DNA of 31,905 bases from contig DAOUAM010000005.1 in assembly GCA_034433305.1 (NCBI GenBank), positions 1 through 31,905 of the forward strand, given 5' to 3'. The stretch comes from DAOUAM01 sp034433305. GTDB taxonomy: Bacteria > Chloroflexota > Dehalococcoidia > Lucifugimonadales > DAOUAM01. Positions 31,463 through 31,905 of this stretch are shown here, one piece after another. The translations under genes and the position numbers were made by a program. The number at the start of each line of letters is the position of its first letter. The stretch's first letter is position 1. The notes under the pieces were generated by a model. That model had not been told where the DNA came from, searched no databases, and saw only the letters and a list, made by a program, of their open reading frames with translations.

Positions 31463-31905
31463 ATGAAAGTCCTGGTGATAAACGGCCCCAACCTTAACAT
31501 GCTGGGCAAGCGAGAGTCCCGGTACTACGGCGTCCTGACGCTGGCGGACATCGAGGAGCGCGTCAGGGACAGGGCCCAGGCGCTGGGGCTGGAGGTGGAG
31601 TTTTTCCAGTCCAACCATGAGGGGGCCATGGTGGACTATATCCAGTCGGCGGCGCCGGACGCGGCTGGCATCATCATCAACGCTGGCGCGCTGACCCACT
31701 ATGGCCTGTCGCTGCGAGATGCCCTGGTGGACTCCAGGCTGCCTGTCCTGGAGGTACACCTGTCCAACATTCACGCCCGCGAGGAGTTCCGCCATCACTC
31801 GGTGGTCGCGCCCATCGCCGTGGGGCAGATCGCAGGCCTGGGCTGGCAGGGCTACATATTTGCGCTAGAATATCTGGCAACACGCTTACGGGAAGAGGAC
31901 AGGGA
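31463..31905 (+). CDS. aroQ: 3-dehydroquinate dehydratase, type II (3' end outside window)
   Basis: At least 147 residues, with no stop before the window ends. It removes water from 3-dehydroquinate in the shikimate pathway. The type II signature is complete at the start: V-L-V-I-N-G-P-N-L-N-M-L-G-K-R-E, with the catalytic tyrosine in R-Y-Y-G. Later come Q-S-N-H-E-G, I-I-N-A-G-A-L-T-H-Y-G, V-H-L-S-N-I-H-A-R-E and the Arg-bearing F-R-H-H-S. Type II enzymes are usually about 145-150 residues, so only the last few are missing. ATG 31463 has AGAGG about 8 nt upstream. It starts 49 nt after the recombinase stop on the same strand. Confidence 0.94.
   Translation, partial: MKVLVINGPNLNMLGKRESRYYGVLTLADIEERVRDRAQALGLEVEFFQSNHEGAMVDYIQSAAPDAAGIIINAGALTHYGLSLRDALVDSRLPVLEVHLSNIHAREEFRHHSVVAPIAVGQIAGLGWQGYIFALEYLATRLREEDR
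31866..31871 (+). promoter_or_regulatory. Possible -10 box for a gene beyond the window
   Basis: TAGAAT inside the end of aroQ, preceded by GCGC, resembles the dprA -10 box. TGGCAG (31844-31849) lies 16 nt upstream. The following gene is outside the window. Confidence 0.3.

Overview
This is a GC-rich bacterial chromosome segment of about 32 kb. It carries housekeeping genes (ligA, gyrB, dprA, topA, a xerC/xerD-type recombinase, aroQ, two tRNA-Ser genes) mixed with less familiar ones. The mix (DUF1015 protein, very large paired FtsX-type permeases, class III cyclase, DipZ-like thioredoxin lipoproteins, a UGSC-family selenoprotein) suggests a Chloroflexota relative, possibly Dehalococcoidia/SAR202-like. 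That assignment is inference; no rRNA gene is present to test it.

Layout. 1-2442: a small PH-like membrane protein (minus), then a class III nucleotide cyclase overlapped by 4 nt by a cyclic-nucleotide-binding-domain protein. 2491-3708: an MFS transporter with a -10 box so close to its ATG that the mRNA is probably leaderless. 3906-9505: ligA (minus), DUF1015 protein (plus), gyrB (minus). 10073-11218: a small unknown gene and an SDR oxidoreductase. 11337-20005: a minus-strand four-gene ABC operon with two giant FtsX-like permeases and two MacB/LolD-type ATPases, one carrying a C-terminal SpoVT/AbrB-like domain. 20182-24323: a conserved unknown gene, a selenoprotein read through an in-frame TGA, and two thioredoxin-fold lipoproteins. 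24469-26503: three unknown genes, including a 55-residue zinc ribbon. 26772-27030: tRNA-Ser(CGA) and tRNA-Ser(GGA). 27151-31905: dprA, topA, a tyrosine recombinase and aroQ (cut by the window end), all plus strand and closely packed.

The two strongest unusual signals are these. (1) The gene at 21355-21897 would be annotated as two broken ORFs by standard tools. It is a UGSC-type selenoprotein: the TGA at 21649 is followed by Gly-Ser-Cys, and a perfect 7-bp hairpin with a G-U-G loop lies 15 nt downstream of it, where a bacterial SECIS belongs. (2) A degenerate intergenic repeat of about 100-130 nt occurs on both strands in at least four, probably six, intergenic regions. Three copies begin with a perfect G-quadruplex motif, and its right half holds a small hairpin that several copies appear to preserve despite sequence changes.

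How the genes work together: the selenoprotein, its upstream partner and the two secreted thioredoxin-like lipoproteins suggest a thiol/selenol redox neighbourhood. The cyclase and CNB protein look like a self-contained signalling pair. The ABC operon resembles a MacB/LolCDE-type machine acting on an extracytoplasmic substrate.
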